Positions 53,805-62,834 are shown, counted from the first letter of the stretch. The stretch is DNA of 64,000 nucleotides from an uncultured Clostridia bacterium (GCA_937893605.1 CALBGG010000088.1:1-64000), one strand, 5' to 3'. Notes: generated from the letters alone by a model not told the origin. Numbers and translations are program-made.

Positions 53805-55490
53805 ATGCTTACTCAGCTGCATATCGAAAATATTGCTGTTATAGAAAAAGCTGATATAGAGTTTGGCCGGGGGCTGACCGTCCTTACCGGCGAAACGGGT
53901 GCAGGCAAGTCGATAATCGTCGACTCGCTCAGCGCTGTTATCGGCGCACGCACAAGCCGTGAGCTTGTGCGCAGCGGAGCCGAATACGGCGTCGTGTCGG
54001 CTGTTTTTGAGACCGGGGCCGCAGCAAAGTGGTTTGAGGAAAACGATTTTGAGCCTGAGAATGAGATAATAATACGAAGAAAGATCTCCGCCGACGGCAA
54101 GAATAATTGTCGCGTGTGCGGAAATCCCGTGACCGTCTCGCAGCTCAGGCAGCTGGGCTCTCTGCTGCTTGATATCCACGGTCAGAACGACGGCCGGCAG
54201 CTGATGGACGAGTCTTCGCACCTTGCTTATCTCGACGGCTTCGGTAAAACATCAAGCGAGTTTTCGGCATTCAGGGACGCCTATGCCGCCTATGTCGACT
54301 GCAAACGCGAGATGGATAAGCTCTCAATGAATGAGGCCGAGAAGGAGCGTTTGGCAGATAGCTTAAAATACAGGATTGATGAGCTTGAAAAAGCTCAGCT
54401 GCGCGTGGGAGAAGAGGACGAGCTCATAGCTCGCCGCGATCTGCTGCGCAACTCCGAAAAGCTCACGGAAGCTCTTGACGGAGCATATAGCGTACTATAT
54501 GCCTGCGATGAAAACGCTGCGTCTTTGATAGATGAAGCCGCAGCTCTTATGAGCCGTGCCGCGCTAATATCCGATGAGCTGCGTGAAACAGCCGACATTA
54601 TAGGAAGTGCATCCGAGCTTATATACGACGCGGCTGAGCGTATACGAGACTTCCGCGACGGGCTTGAGTTTTCACCCGATGAATATGACCGCATAGAAAC
54701 ACGAACGGCACTTCTCAAGCGTCTTAGCAGAAAATATAATGCCGACGAAGAGGGCATGCTCAAGTTGCTTGACGACAGCCGGCGTGAGCTTGCAATGCTC
54801 GAATATTCAGACGATATGCTCAAAAAGCTCGAAAAGCAGCTTGCAGAGCACAAGAATAATTGCGTAAAGAAAGCAGAAACGCTGACAAAATGCCGCAAGG
54901 ATGCCGCCATTAAGCTTGAAGAGCGCATTTGCAGCGAGCTTAAGGATCTCAGTATGCCGTCGGTTCGCTTCAAGGTTTCCGTTGAACCCGTGGAAAACGA
55001 GCTCGGCTTTGACCGCACGGGCGCGGATGAGGTAAGGTTTCTCATATCGGCAAATGCCGGTATGGAGCTTGGTCGCATATCGAAAATCGCGTCGGGCGGT
55101 GAACTCAGTCGCATAATGCTCGCAATGAAGACCGCTTTTTCGGAGAACGACCCCATAGAAACAATGGTGTTTGACGAGATAGACACAGGTGTTTCCGGCA
55201 TAGCGGCTCAGCGCGTCGGCGAGAAAATGAGCGATCTCTCGCTCGGAAAGCAGGTTTTATGCATAACTCACCTGCCTCAAATAGCGGCATTGGCCGACAG
55301 TCATGATAAAATAGAAAAGGCGGAGCGCAACGGTAAGACCTTCACCGTTGTCAAAGAACTTGACAGACCGGGAAGGCGCATGGAGCTTGCAAGACTCCAC
55401 GGCGGCGACGTTGTGACCAAAACCATGCTTGCCGGAGCCGAGGAGCAGCTCGCCGCTGCTGACAAATATAAGTTGACAAGATGTGATTAG
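53805..55490 (+). CDS. recN: DNA repair protein RecN
   Basis: 561 residues. SMC-like ATPase with Walker A GETGAGKSI near residue 30, the GQNDGRQLMD loop, a long coiled coil (about 150-360), and the C-terminal ABC signature with SGGELSRIMLAMK and VFDEIDTGVSG. It acts early in double-strand break repair. The final codons of this gene contain the -35 box of the following T-box promoter. Its own start follows GAGG (53795-53798). Confidence 0.95.
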   Translation: MLTQLHIENIAVIEKADIEFGRGLTVLTGETGAGKSIIVDSLSAVIGARTSRELVRSGAEYGVVSAVFETGAAAKWFEENDFEPENEIIIRRKISADGKNNCRVCGNPVTVSQLRQLGSLLLDIHGQNDGRQLMDESSHLAYLDGFGKTSSEFSAFRDAYAAYVDCKREMDKLSMNEAEKERLADSLKYRIDELEKAQLRVGEEDELIARRDLLRNSEKLTEALDGAYSVLYACDENAASLIDEAAALMSRAALISDELRETADIIGSASELIYDAAERIRDFRDGLEFSPDEYDRIETRTALLKRLSRKYNADEEGMLKLLDDSRRELAMLEYSDDMLKKLEKQLAEHKNNCVKKAETLTKCRKDAAIKLEERICSELKDLSMPSVRFKVSVEPVENELGFDRTGADEVRFLISANAGMELGRISKIASGGELSRIMLAMKTAFSENDPIETMVFDEIDTGVSGIAAQRVGEKMSDLSLGKQVLCITHLPQIAALADSHDKIEKAERNGKTFTVVKELDRPGRRMELARLHGGDVVTKTMLAGAEEQLAAADKYKLTRCD

Positions 55491-55501
55491 TTTAGTATAA
55501 T
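55473..55501 (+). promoter_or_regulatory. Consensus promoter of the tyrosine T-box operon
   Basis: TTGACA at 55473-55478 and TATAAT at 55496-55501 with exactly 17 bases between them, a full consensus in both boxes. The -35 box lies in the last codons of recN. Confidence 0.92.
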
Positions 55502-55507
55502 CCACTT

Positions 55508-55762
55508 CGATAACGCGATGAAGAGCACGAGTAATTCATTTTTCGCTGTACAGAGAGCCCCTGTTTGCTGAAAAGGGGAGAGTGGGGATGAATGAATACA
55601 GCTTGGAGCGGCTCGCTGAAATGCTCAGTAGGCGATGACGGGTGCGCCCGGTACAGCGCTTGAGTCATATGAACTCACCGAGGCTTTATCCGCGAGGAGA
55701 AAGCGTATAGAGGTGGTACCGCGTTAACAACGCCCTCTGTCTTAGTACAGGGGGCGTTTTTT
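55508..55762 (+). promoter_or_regulatory. Tyrosine T-box riboswitch
   Basis: A complete leader: Stem I with the GAGTAA bulge (about 55527-55532) and the CAGAGAGCCCC... apical region, a Tyr specifier codon TAC at 55597-55599 in GAATACAG, the T-box AGGTGGTACCGCG at 55711-55723 with the antiterminator bulge TGGT (which pairs with the tRNA ACCA end), and a terminator (55729-55740 with 55747-55758) ending in T. Uncharged tRNA-Tyr should favour read-through. The downstream tyrS fits the specifier, although a different gene lies directly after the leader. Confidence 0.95.
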
Positions 55763-55775
55763 ACAGGAGGCAGCT

Positions 55776-56168
55776 ATGGATATTGGACAAAGAGCATTGG
55801 ATTATCACAATAAAGGATTTAACTGCGCTCAGTCGGTGTTTGCCGCGTGCTGCGAATATACCTGTATGGACGAAAAAACGGCGCTTGCACTGTCGGCCGG
55901 CTTCGGAGGCGGTGCGAGAAGCGGCGAGCTGTGCGGAGCTGTGACAGGTGCCGTTATGGCAGAGGGACTTGCATTTCCGTTTACCGACGGGCGGGATATT
56001 GCAGCGAAGGACAAGATTGCTTCCATCGCAAAGCAGTGCGTCAGCATTGCACGCGAAAAATACGGTCATGTGCGCTGCGAAGAACTCAAGGGCAGCATTG
56101 ACTGTATGGAAATAATTGCATTCATGGCCAAGACGGCCGAAGCTATAATAAAAAAGGAGAAAATTTAA
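55776..56168 (+). CDS. C-GCAxxG-C-C family protein
   Basis: 130 residues. The motif FNCAQSV (C17) is followed by GFGGGARSGELCGAVTGA (C53) and later single cysteines C101 and C110, matching the C-GCAxxG-C-C family often linked with redox or metal functions. AGGAGG (55764-55769) sets the ATG. It is the first gene after the tyrosine T-box and overlaps the tyrS start by one base, so both share the leader. Why a tyrosine signal should control it is not obvious. Confidence 0.85.
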   Translation: MDIGQRALDYHNKGFNCAQSVFAACCEYTCMDEKTALALSAGFGGGARSGELCGAVTGAVMAEGLAFPFTDGRDIAAKDKIASIAKQCVSIAREKYGHVRCEELKGSIDCMEIIAFMAKTAEAIIKKEKI

Positions 56169-57388
56169 TGGGTATTTACGAAGAATTGGTCGCAAGAGGT
56201 CTTATCGCACAGGTAACTAACGAAGATCAAATAAAGGACATGATAAATAACGGCAAAGCCACGTTCTACATCGGCTTTGACTGCACGGCAGACTCTCTGC
56301 ATGTCGGCCACTTCATGGCTTTGTGCCTTATGAAGCGCCTTCAGATGGCAGGAAATCGCCCCATCGCCCTTATCGGCGACGGCACCACGCTTATCGGTGA
56401 TCCCTCCGGCAGGACGGATATGCGTCAAATGCTCACCGAGGAGACCATCGCGCATAATGCCGAGTGCTTTAAAAAGCAAATGGAGAAATTTATTGATTTC
56501 TCAGATGGCAAGGCGATAATGCTGCGCAACTCCGAATGGCTCAAGCCGCTCAACTACATTGAGCTTCTGCGCGAGGTCGGCGCATGCTTTTCCGTCAATA
56601 ACATGCTGCGTGCCGAGTGCTACAAGCAGCGTATGGAAAAGGGCCTGAGCTTCCTTGAGTTTAACTACATGATAATGCAAAGCTACGACTTCTACTACAT
56701 GTTCCAGCACTACGGCTGCAATATGCAGTTCGGCGGCAACGACCAATGGTCGAATATGCTCGGCGGCACGGAGCTTATTCGCCGCAAGCTCGGCAAGGAC
56801 GCTCATGCAATGACCATTACTCTGCTTCTTAACTCCGAGGGCAAAAAGATGGGTAAAACTGCGGCAGGCGCGGTTTGGCTCGATCCAAGCAAGACCTCTC
56901 CCTACGACTTCTATCAGTACTGGCGCAATGTTGACGATGCCGATGTCCTCAAGTGCCTGCGCATGCTGACGTTCCTGCCGCTTGAGCAGATAGATGAGAT
57001 GGACGGCTGGGAGGGCTCGCAGCTGAACAAGGCAAAGGAGATCCTGGCTTACGAGCTGACTGCACTTGTCCACGGTGAGGAGGAAGCCGAGAAGGCCGAG
57101 GCTTCCGCAAAGGCTCTGTTCGGCGGCGGCGCATCCGGTGAGATGCCGACGACTGAGCTCGGCGAGGCCGATCTTACTGACGGTGCTCTTGATATCATGA
57201 CCGCACTCGTCCTCACGAGTCTTTGCGCGTCGAAGTCCGAGGCTCGCCGCAATATCCAGCAGGGCGGCGTTTCCGCAAACGACGAGAAGATCACTGACAT
57301 TTCAAAGGCATTTACCGCAGATGAGCTCAAGTCCGGTATCGTTCTCAAGCGCGGCAAGAAAAACTTCAACAAAATCATTCTCAAATAA
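56168..57388 (+). CDS. tyrS: Tyrosyl-tRNA synthetase
   Basis: 406 residues, class I. The HIGH-type motif is HVGH at 45-48, the KMSKS-type loop is KMGKT, and QFGGNDQWSN binds tyrosine. The C-terminal S4 domain has KSEARRNIQQGGVSANDE. It is under the T-box at 55508. It shares a base with the C-GCAxxG-C-C gene stop; the AAGGAG at 56154-56159 is its ribosome site. Confidence 0.97.
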   Translation: MGIYEELVARGLIAQVTNEDQIKDMINNGKATFYIGFDCTADSLHVGHFMALCLMKRLQMAGNRPIALIGDGTTLIGDPSGRTDMRQMLTEETIAHNAECFKKQMEKFIDFSDGKAIMLRNSEWLKPLNYIELLREVGACFSVNNMLRAECYKQRMEKGLSFLEFNYMIMQSYDFYYMFQHYGCNMQFGGNDQWSNMLGGTELIRRKLGKDAHAMTITLLLNSEGKKMGKTAAGAVWLDPSKTSPYDFYQYWRNVDDADVLKCLRMLTFLPLEQIDEMDGWEGSQLNKAKEILAYELTALVHGEEEAEKAEASAKALFGGGASGEMPTTELGEADLTDGALDIMTALVLTSLCASKSEARRNIQQGGVSANDEKITDISKAFTADELKSGIVLKRGKKNFNKIILK

Positions 57389-57400
57389 GGTGAAACTGAC

Positions 57401-57874
57401 ATGTCAATAGAAAAAGGCAGAGCATATTTCAGACAATTCGGTATGGAGGGCAGAGTCCGCGAATTTGACGTTTCAAGTGCAACGGTAGAGCTTGCGGCAC
57501 TCGCCCTCGGCGTTGAGGGTGCTAGGATAGCAAAGACGCTGTCATTTAAGAAAGACGACAGCTGCATACTCATCCTTGCTGCGGGCGACGCAAGGATAGA
57601 CAACCACAAGTTCAAGGACAAATTCCACATGAAGGCCAAGATGCTTGCGCCCGATGAGGTGCTGACTCTTGTCGGCCACCCGGTCGGCGGCGTGTGCCCG
57701 TTCGGAATAAACGACGGCATCGACGTTTATCTTGATGAAAGCCTCAAGCGCTTTGAGACCGTGTTTCCGGCGGTCGGCAGCGGCAGCAGCGCCATTGAGC
57801 TTAACCTTGATGAGCTCTATAAATACTCAAACGCCATCGAGTGGATAGATGTATGTAAGCTGCCAGAAGCGTAG
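57401..57874 (+). CDS. YbaK/EbsC family aminoacyl-tRNA deacylase
   Basis: 157 residues. The YbaK-like fold is shown by LGVEGARIAKTLSFK, a middle KDKFHMKAKML segment and the GHPVGGVCPFG phrase. Members remove wrong amino acids from tRNA (Pro-tRNA misacylated with Cys or Ala). It lies 12 bases after tyrS and shares its transcript, ending at a good terminator. A substrate linked to tyrosine is not implied. Confidence 0.88.
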   Translation: MSIEKGRAYFRQFGMEGRVREFDVSSATVELAALALGVEGARIAKTLSFKKDDSCILILAAGDARIDNHKFKDKFHMKAKMLAPDEVLTLVGHPVGGVCPFGINDGIDVYLDESLKRFETVFPAVGSGSSAIELNLDELYKYSNAIEWIDVCKLPEA

Positions 57875-57893
57875 AAGCGTAAATACTTATGAC

Positions 57894-57930
57894 AAAACAG
57901 AAGGAAGTACATTTTCCTTCTGTTTTTTAT
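57894..57930 (+). terminator. Rho-independent terminator after the deacylase gene
   Basis: Thirteen-bp stem AAAACAGAAGGAA / TTCCTTCTGTTTT (57894-57906 with 57914-57926), with a T run continuing to 57928. Confidence 0.92.
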
Positions 57931-57942
57931 ATTTTGCTTCTC

Positions 57943-57971
57943 TTGTAATTCCTACAATGTTGTAGTATAAT
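57943..57971 (+). promoter_or_regulatory. Promoter of rpe
   Basis: TTGTAA at 57943-57948 and TATAAT at 57966-57971 with 17 bases between. A leader of about 110 bases follows before the rpe start. Confidence 0.82.
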
Positions 57972-57977
57972 TAAATA

Positions 57978-58088
57978 GATTTTGCGCAAGGTGTGGGGAC
58001 GCAGCAGCGCCCCCACTATATGAAAGCGGCTGTGCGCACCTTTACCGCTGCAATATTTTATGCTGCTCAGGCCATAGAGGTTATATAT
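57978..58088 (+). promoter_or_regulatory. Possible structured leader of rpe
   Basis: In this untranslated leader GTGGGG (57993-57998) can pair with CCCCAC (58011-58016), AAGGTG (57988-57993) with CACCTT (58037-58042), and AGCGG (58025-58029) with CCGCT (58045-58049). Some of these pairings exclude each other. I recognise no known riboswitch; the long leader could be regulatory or simply structured. Confidence 0.35.
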
Positions 58089-58742
58089 ATGATTAAGATT
58101 GCTCCGTCGATCCTCTCCGCGGATTTCACAAAGCTGGGCTCCGAGATCAAAGATATTCGCTCCGCCGGTGCGGAATACGTTCATTTTGACGTTATGGACG
58201 GTTTTTTTGTGCCCAATATTTCTATCGGAATTCCTGTTTTGAAATCTGTCCGCAAGATTACCGATATGTTCCTTGACGTTCATCTTATGATCGACAAGCC
58301 GGTAAGGTATGCAAAGGCGTTCTGCGATGCGGGAGCCGATCTTGTCATGTTCCATGTTGAGGCCGATTCTTATCAGAACATATCCGATGCCATTGATATT
58401 GTTAAGGAAAACGGCAAAAGGGTCGGGCTGGCGGTTAAGCCGAGGACACCGTCGAGTGTTCTGTATCCTTTTATAGAACGGCTCGATATGGTACTCGTCA
58501 TGACCGTCGAGCCGGGCTTCGGCGGGCAGAGTTTCATGCACGATCAGCTCCCCAAAATTGCAGAGCTCAGGCAAGAGATCGACAGGCGCGGTCTTGACTG
58601 CGAGCTTGAGGTCGACGGCGGAGTTGATCCAATTACGGCAAAGCTCGTCAAAGATTCCGGTGCGACCGTTCTTGTTGCCGGAAGCGCCATTTTCGGAAAA
58701 GCCGACAGAAAAGCTCAGATAGACGCTATAAGAAACGCATAA
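58089..58742 (+). CDS. rpe: Ribulose-phosphate 3-epimerase
   Basis: 217 residues. The TIM-barrel signature is KIAPSILSADF, VHFDVMDGFFVPN (the second catalytic aspartate region), and VMTVEPGFGGQSF near residue 140. It interconverts ribulose-5-P and xylulose-5-P. AGAGGT (58077-58082) leads ATG 58089. In many Firmicutes rpe follows rsgA; here it stands alone with its own promoter, then recR. Confidence 0.94.
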   Translation: MIKIAPSILSADFTKLGSEIKDIRSAGAEYVHFDVMDGFFVPNISIGIPVLKSVRKITDMFLDVHLMIDKPVRYAKAFCDAGADLVMFHVEADSYQNISDAIDIVKENGKRVGLAVKPRTPSSVLYPFIERLDMVLVMTVEPGFGGQSFMHDQLPKIAELRQEIDRRGLDCELEVDGGVDPITAKLVKDSGATVLVAGSAIFGKADRKAQIDAIRNA

Positions 58743-58764
58743 ACTGTTATTGGAGATATTCTAA

Positions 58765-59370
58765 ATGCCTTTTTTCCCTGCTTCACTCGAAAACCTCATA
58801 GATAAATTTGCTTCACTCCCCGGTATCGGCCGCAAAAGCGCGCAGCGCCTTGCATTCCATGTCCTTTCGCTGCCCGAAGGAGAGGGAGAGAGCTTTGCAA
58901 ACGCCATACTTGAAGCAAGGAAAAACGTCTGCTGCTGCAAGATATGCCAAAATCTAACCGAGGGCGAGATTTGTTCCGTGTGCGCAAGCACTAAAAGGGA
59001 TAAGAGCATAGTTTGCGTTGTCTCTGAACCGCGCGACGTACTGTCTATCGAGCGCAGCCATGAGTATAACGGAGTGTATCATGTCCTGCATGGCGTATTG
59101 TCACCGATAAGCCACGTCGGCCCGGATGATATACGCATAAGTGAGCTTATCCGCCGCGTCGCCGCTGATGACAGCGAGATAAGAGAGATAATCATGGCAA
59201 CCAACCCCGATACAGAGGGCGAGGCTACGGCCATGTACATTTCGCGCCTGTTAAAGCCCTTTGACGTTAAGGTAACACGTCTTGCATATGGCATCCCCGT
59301 AGGCTCAAATCTCGAGTTTGCCGACGATGCCACGCTTCTTCGCGCCCTTGAAGGCCGAATTGAAATGTGA
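58765..59370 (+). CDS. recR: Recombination protein RecR
   Basis: 201 residues. A helix-hairpin-helix start (LPGIGRKSAQRLAFHVL), a C4 zinc finger (CKICQNLTEGEICSVC) and a TOPRIM domain (VVSEPRDVLSIE, ATNPDTEGEATAMY) are present. It joins RecF and RecO in gap repair. It follows rpe after 22 bases and probably shares its transcript; dnaX, the usual neighbour, is not present. Confidence 0.95.
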   Translation: MPFFPASLENLIDKFASLPGIGRKSAQRLAFHVLSLPEGEGESFANAILEARKNVCCCKICQNLTEGEICSVCASTKRDKSIVCVVSEPRDVLSIERSHEYNGVYHVLHGVLSPISHVGPDDIRISELIRRVAADDSEIREIIMATNPDTEGEATAMYISRLLKPFDVKVTRLAYGIPVGSNLEFADDATLLRALEGRIEM

Positions 59371-59521
59371 TAAACGGGTTATAATTCCTGTACTGCAATA
59401 ATTATTACATACCGAATATCAGAGGGGAAAGCTTCACTGCACTCTGCGACGCAGGGCGGATGTTGTGAGGATCCCTTTACTTTGCGTTTTCGGAAACAAT
59501 CACTCATATTGGAGGTAATAT
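59371..59521 (+). promoter_or_regulatory. Intergenic region and leader of rnj
   Basis: 151 bases between recR and rnj. A TATAAT at 59380-59385 lacks a well-placed -35 (TTGAAA at 59360-59365 is only 14 bases away). A CTGCG-ACG-CAG helix is near 59444, and GGAGG (59512-59516) is the rnj ribosome site. I see no known RNA motif. Confidence 0.4.
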
Positions 59522-61180
59522 ATGACTCATAAGCTGAAAATCATTCCTCTCGGCGGTCTCGGCGAGATAGGCAAGAACATGACTGCAATTGAATTTGGCA
59601 CTGATATTATCGTTATTGACTGCGGTCTCGGTTTCCCGGATGAAGATATGTACGGTATAGATATCGTTATCCCGGACATTTCTTATCTTAAGTCAAACGC
59701 CGAAAAAGTAAGAGGTATAATCATCACTCACGGACATGAGGATCATATCGGTGCTGTTCCTTATGTCATTCATGACTTGAATGTCCCGATATACGCGACA
59801 CCGCTCACAGCGGCACTCATTGAGCTCAAGCTTGAAGAGCACGATCTGCTGTACAATACGCAGATATTCACTAAAAAAGCGGGCGACGTATTCCGCCTCG
59901 GCTGTTTCAATATTGAATTCATTGCCGTAAACCACAGTATAGCAGATGCTGTTGCTTTGGCTATAAAAACGCCTATAGGAACGATAGTGCACACAGGCGA
60001 CTTTAAGATAGACCTAACTCCCGTGCAGGGCAAGGTCATTGACCTACCGCGCTTCGGTCAGCTCGGAAACGAGGGAGTGCTCGCACTTATGAGTGACTCT
60101 ACCAATGTTGAAAAGCCCGGCCTGTCAGCTTCCGAGCGCAAGGTCGGAGAAACGTTCGATATGCTGTTTAAAAATTGCGATCAGCGCATAATTATAACTA
60201 CCTTCGCCTCTAATGTACACAGATTGCAGCAGATAATCGACGTTGCGGCAAAGTATAAGCGCAAGGTTGCCATAACAGGCCGCAGCATGGAGAATATTTT
60301 GCGGGTCGCAACGGTTTTGGGCTATCTCAACGCTCCGGAAAATGTACTTGTAGACCTTGCGCAGATAAACAAGCTGCCAAAGGATAAGGTAGTAATCATA
60401 TCGACCGGCTCTCAGGGCGAGACTATGTCCGCGCTTTACCGTATGGCATTTTCCGAGCACAGGCAGATCAATATAAGCCCCGGAGACAGGGTCATAATAT
60501 CCGCATCCGCCATCCCAGGTAACGAAAACATGATAAGCAAGGTCATAGATGAGCTTTTCCACAAGGGCGCCGAGGTAATATACGACCGCAATACCGCCCT
60601 GCACGTTTCCGGCCACGCGTCTCAGGAGGAGCAGAAGATGATGCTCGCTTTGGTTCGCCCCAAGTACTTTATCCCTGTTCACGGAGAATATCGAATGCTT
60701 GTGAAGCACGCCGAGCTCGGCAGGCTAATGGGAGTTGAGCCGAAAAACGTAGTAATTGCAGAAAACGGCAAGGTCATTGAAATATCAAAGAAAAGCGTCA
60801 AGCTTAACGGCGCTGTCCAGTCCGGTGCAGTCATGGTAGACGGAATGGGCGTCGGTGATGTCGGAAGCGTCGTTATGCGCGACAGGCACAGACTCGCGGA
60901 GGACGGCATGGTTGTTATCGTTGTCACGCTTTCATCTTGGGATAATGCGCTCTTGTCCGATCCGGAGATACTGACGCGCGGCTTCGTCTATGTCAAGGAG
61001 GCCGAGGATATGCTTGAAGAGCTCAAGCGCGTCACAAAAGAAACTGTCATTGCTTGCGATGAAAGCGGAGTTAAGGATTGGTCAGCGATTAAAAGCCGCA
61101 TAAAGAGCACCGTCTCGAGTTATCTTTACAAAACTACAAAGCGCAGCCCGATGATACTGCCGCTCATCTCCGAAGTATGA
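59522..61180 (+). CDS. rnj: Ribonuclease J
   Basis: 552 residues. Metallo-beta-lactamase core with HGHEDH at 70-75 and the beta-CASP region (about 200-390), plus the DSTNVEKPG segment and HVSGHASQEE, typical of RNase J. It has both endo and 5'-3' exonuclease activity. The stop overlaps the dipeptidase start (TATGATGAGC), so the pair are translationally coupled. Confidence 0.95.
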   Translation: MTHKLKIIPLGGLGEIGKNMTAIEFGTDIIVIDCGLGFPDEDMYGIDIVIPDISYLKSNAEKVRGIIITHGHEDHIGAVPYVIHDLNVPIYATPLTAALIELKLEEHDLLYNTQIFTKKAGDVFRLGCFNIEFIAVNHSIADAVALAIKTPIGTIVHTGDFKIDLTPVQGKVIDLPRFGQLGNEGVLALMSDSTNVEKPGLSASERKVGETFDMLFKNCDQRIIITTFASNVHRLQQIIDVAAKYKRKVAITGRSMENILRVATVLGYLNAPENVLVDLAQINKLPKDKVVIISTGSQGETMSALYRMAFSEHRQINISPGDRVIISASAIPGNENMISKVIDELFHKGAEVIYDRNTALHVSGHASQEEQKMMLALVRPKYFIPVHGEYRMLVKHAELGRLMGVEPKNVVIAENGKVIEISKKSVKLNGAVQSGAVMVDGMGVGDVGSVVMRDRHRLAEDGMVVIVVTLSSWDNALLSDPEILTRGFVYVKEAEDMLEELKRVTKETVIACDESGVKDWSAIKSRIKSTVSSYLYKTTKRSPMILPLISEV

Positions 61181-62088
61181 TGAGCATTCCTCTTTTTGAC
61201 TGTCATTGCGATACGGCAACTCATGCGCGCGAACGCGGTGAGCTGCTGAGGCAAAACAGCATGCAGCTTGATTTTGAGCGCCTGGCGCAGTATTCTCCGG
61301 CAGGGCAGGTATTTGCCGTCTGTGCCGTTGATGACCCCGAACCTGTAAAATTTGCTGATAGCTCTATCTCATATTTTCTTAAGCAGATAGAAGAAAATTC
61401 AGACATAGTCAAACTGTGTCTGAATTTTCAGGATATTCTGTCTGCCGAAAACGAGGGCAGGATCGTAGCGCTGCTGTCAATAGAGGGTGCAGAGCAGATC
61501 ACCGATATAGACGCTGCATACAGTCAGGGCGTGCGCATCGTACATATGACATGGAACCATGATAATGCGCTGTGCGGCGCAGCCATGGGCAGCGGCTCAG
61601 GGCTGACTGACGCTGGAAAAGCCTTTGTTTTGCGTGCGCAGGAGCTTGGCATAATGCTCGACATGTCGCATATATCCGAGCGGGGCTTTTGGGATACACT
61701 CGGCATAAGCACACGCCCTGTGATAGCAGGGCACTCCAACTCAAAATCCATCTGCGATGTACCTCGAAATTTGACGGATGAGCAGTTTACGGCTCTTGCC
61801 CGGCAGGGCGGTGGGGCAGGCATCAACCTTTATCCCGAGTTTCTCGGCCTCGGGCGCGATATCGACGCTGTTTTTGCTCACATTGAGCATTTCATGGCGC
61901 TCGGCGGCGAAAAAGCCGTATTTCTCGGCTGTGATCTTGACGGTATAGAGCAGACGCCGAGCGGCATAAGCGGCGTGCAGGATATCGGCAAAATATACGA
62001 AACGCTGCTCAGACACAATTACTCAGAGCAGCTTGCTCAGGATATCTTCCGCAACAATATTCTCAGGGTAATGGAGAGAACGCTGTGA
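61177..62088 (+). CDS. Membrane dipeptidase (M19 family)
   Basis: 303 residues. The metal-binding H-x-D motif is in DCHCDTA (residues 8-14), a glutamate in LLSIEGAEQ, and histidines in DMSHISERGFW and AGHSNSKSICDVPRN. It is a zinc peptidase that may cut dipeptides. ATG 61177 or 61180; both overlap or abut the rnj stop. The next gene overlaps by 4 bases with a GTG start. Confidence 0.88.
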   Translation: MMSIPLFDCHCDTATHARERGELLRQNSMQLDFERLAQYSPAGQVFAVCAVDDPEPVKFADSSISYFLKQIEENSDIVKLCLNFQDILSAENEGRIVALLSIEGAEQITDIDAAYSQGVRIVHMTWNHDNALCGAAMGSGSGLTDAGKAFVLRAQELGIMLDMSHISERGFWDTLGISTRPVIAGHSNSKSICDVPRNLTDEQFTALARQGGGAGINLYPEFLGLGRDIDAVFAHIEHFMALGGEKAVFLGCDLDGIEQTPSGISGVQDIGKIYETLLRHNYSEQLAQDIFRNNILRVMERTL

Positions 62089-62417
62089 ACATTCAGATCT
62101 TCGGCAAAAGTAAATGCTTCGATACGAAAAAAGCCGAGCGTTATTTCAAAGAACGCAGAATCAAATATCAGTTTGTCGATATAATGAAATTCGGAATGAG
62201 CAGGGGAGAGCTCAACTCCGTCAAAAATGCCGTCGGTCTTGACAATATGATTAATAAGGACGACGTCGATTACCCTCTCGTGCAATATCTTGCGTCGAAT
62301 GATGCGAAGCTTGAAAAGCTTTTCGAATGCCCATGGCTTATCAAAACGCCAATTGTCCGCAACGGGAAGCAGGCCACGGTCGGATATGCTCCCGATGTTT
62401 GGGCAAAGTGGGATTAA
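62085..62417 (+). CDS. ArsC/Spx-like thioredoxin-fold protein
   Basis: 110 residues starting at GTG 62085 (coupled to the dipeptidase). The N-terminus IFGKSKCFDTKKAERYF has a single cysteine (C9) where Spx and many ArsC have C-x-x-C. The later LIKTPIVRNGKQATVGY is typical of the ArsC/YffB fold. An arsenate reductase role is unlikely without arsenic genes nearby; the protein may instead be Spx-like. It ends before the terminator shared with rnpB. Confidence 0.8.
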   Translation: MNIQIFGKSKCFDTKKAERYFKERRIKYQFVDIMKFGMSRGELNSVKNAVGLDNMINKDDVDYPLVQYLASNDAKLEKLFECPWLIKTPIVRNGKQATVGYAPDVWAKWD

Positions 62418-62450
62418 ACATCAGGTGGCATCCGATATGCTTAAGCAAAG

Positions 62451-62478
62451 AAAAAACCGCCTGACACGGCGGTTTTTT
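62451..62478. terminator. Bidirectional terminator between the ArsC-like gene and rnpB
   Basis: AAAAAACCGCC / GGCGGTTTTTT (62451-62461 with 62468-62478) around a TGACAC loop. A-run and T-run flanks make it a terminator on both strands, ending + transcripts and the minus-strand RNase P RNA. Confidence 0.95.
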
Positions 62479-62489
62479 CTATATTGAAA

Positions 62490-62828
62490 CGAGTGAGTCT
62501 GTAAGCCGGGTTCTGTCTTAAACGACCATCTATCTAATCCTGCAGTTGCCGGCAGGCTCAAGCCGCCTCCCGAGGACGATCGGGCAAATCATATGTCCTC
62601 CCACGGCGTTGCTCCGGATAGAGTTTACAGCGTCAACATGTCTCCATGCGACGAGTGAGCTCTTACCTCACTTTTCCACCCTTACCGATCTCTCGGCGGT
62701 ATATTTCTGTTGCACTTGTCCGAGGGTCACCCCTGGCGGGCGTTACCCGCTATCCTTGCCCTGTGGAGCCCGGACTTTCCTCATGTGCTTCCTTTCGGAA
62801 TGCACCCGCGGTCGTTCGGCTCACTCAG
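62490..62828 (-). ncRNA. rnpB: RNase P RNA
   Basis: Reverse complement shows the universal cores: GAGGAAAGTCCGGGCTCC near the 5' end and ACAGAACCCGGCTTACAG near the 3' end. The CCTGGCGGGCGTTACCCGC region and other conserved pieces lie between. P1 pairs 62820-62826 with 62491-62497. About 339 nt. This is the tRNA 5'-processing ribozyme. A promoter lies at 62835-62863 and a terminator at 62451-62478. Confidence 0.96.
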
Positions 62829-62834
62829 TTAAGT

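Noticed and set aside
54395..55201. Long serine-rich minus-strand frame inside recN
   Set aside because: RecN is fully supported on the + strand by its motifs. The low-complexity translation is typical of a shadow frame.
62085..62417. Arsenate reductase function for the ArsC-like protein
   Set aside because: Only one N-terminal cysteine and no ars genes nearby; kept as a fold-level call.
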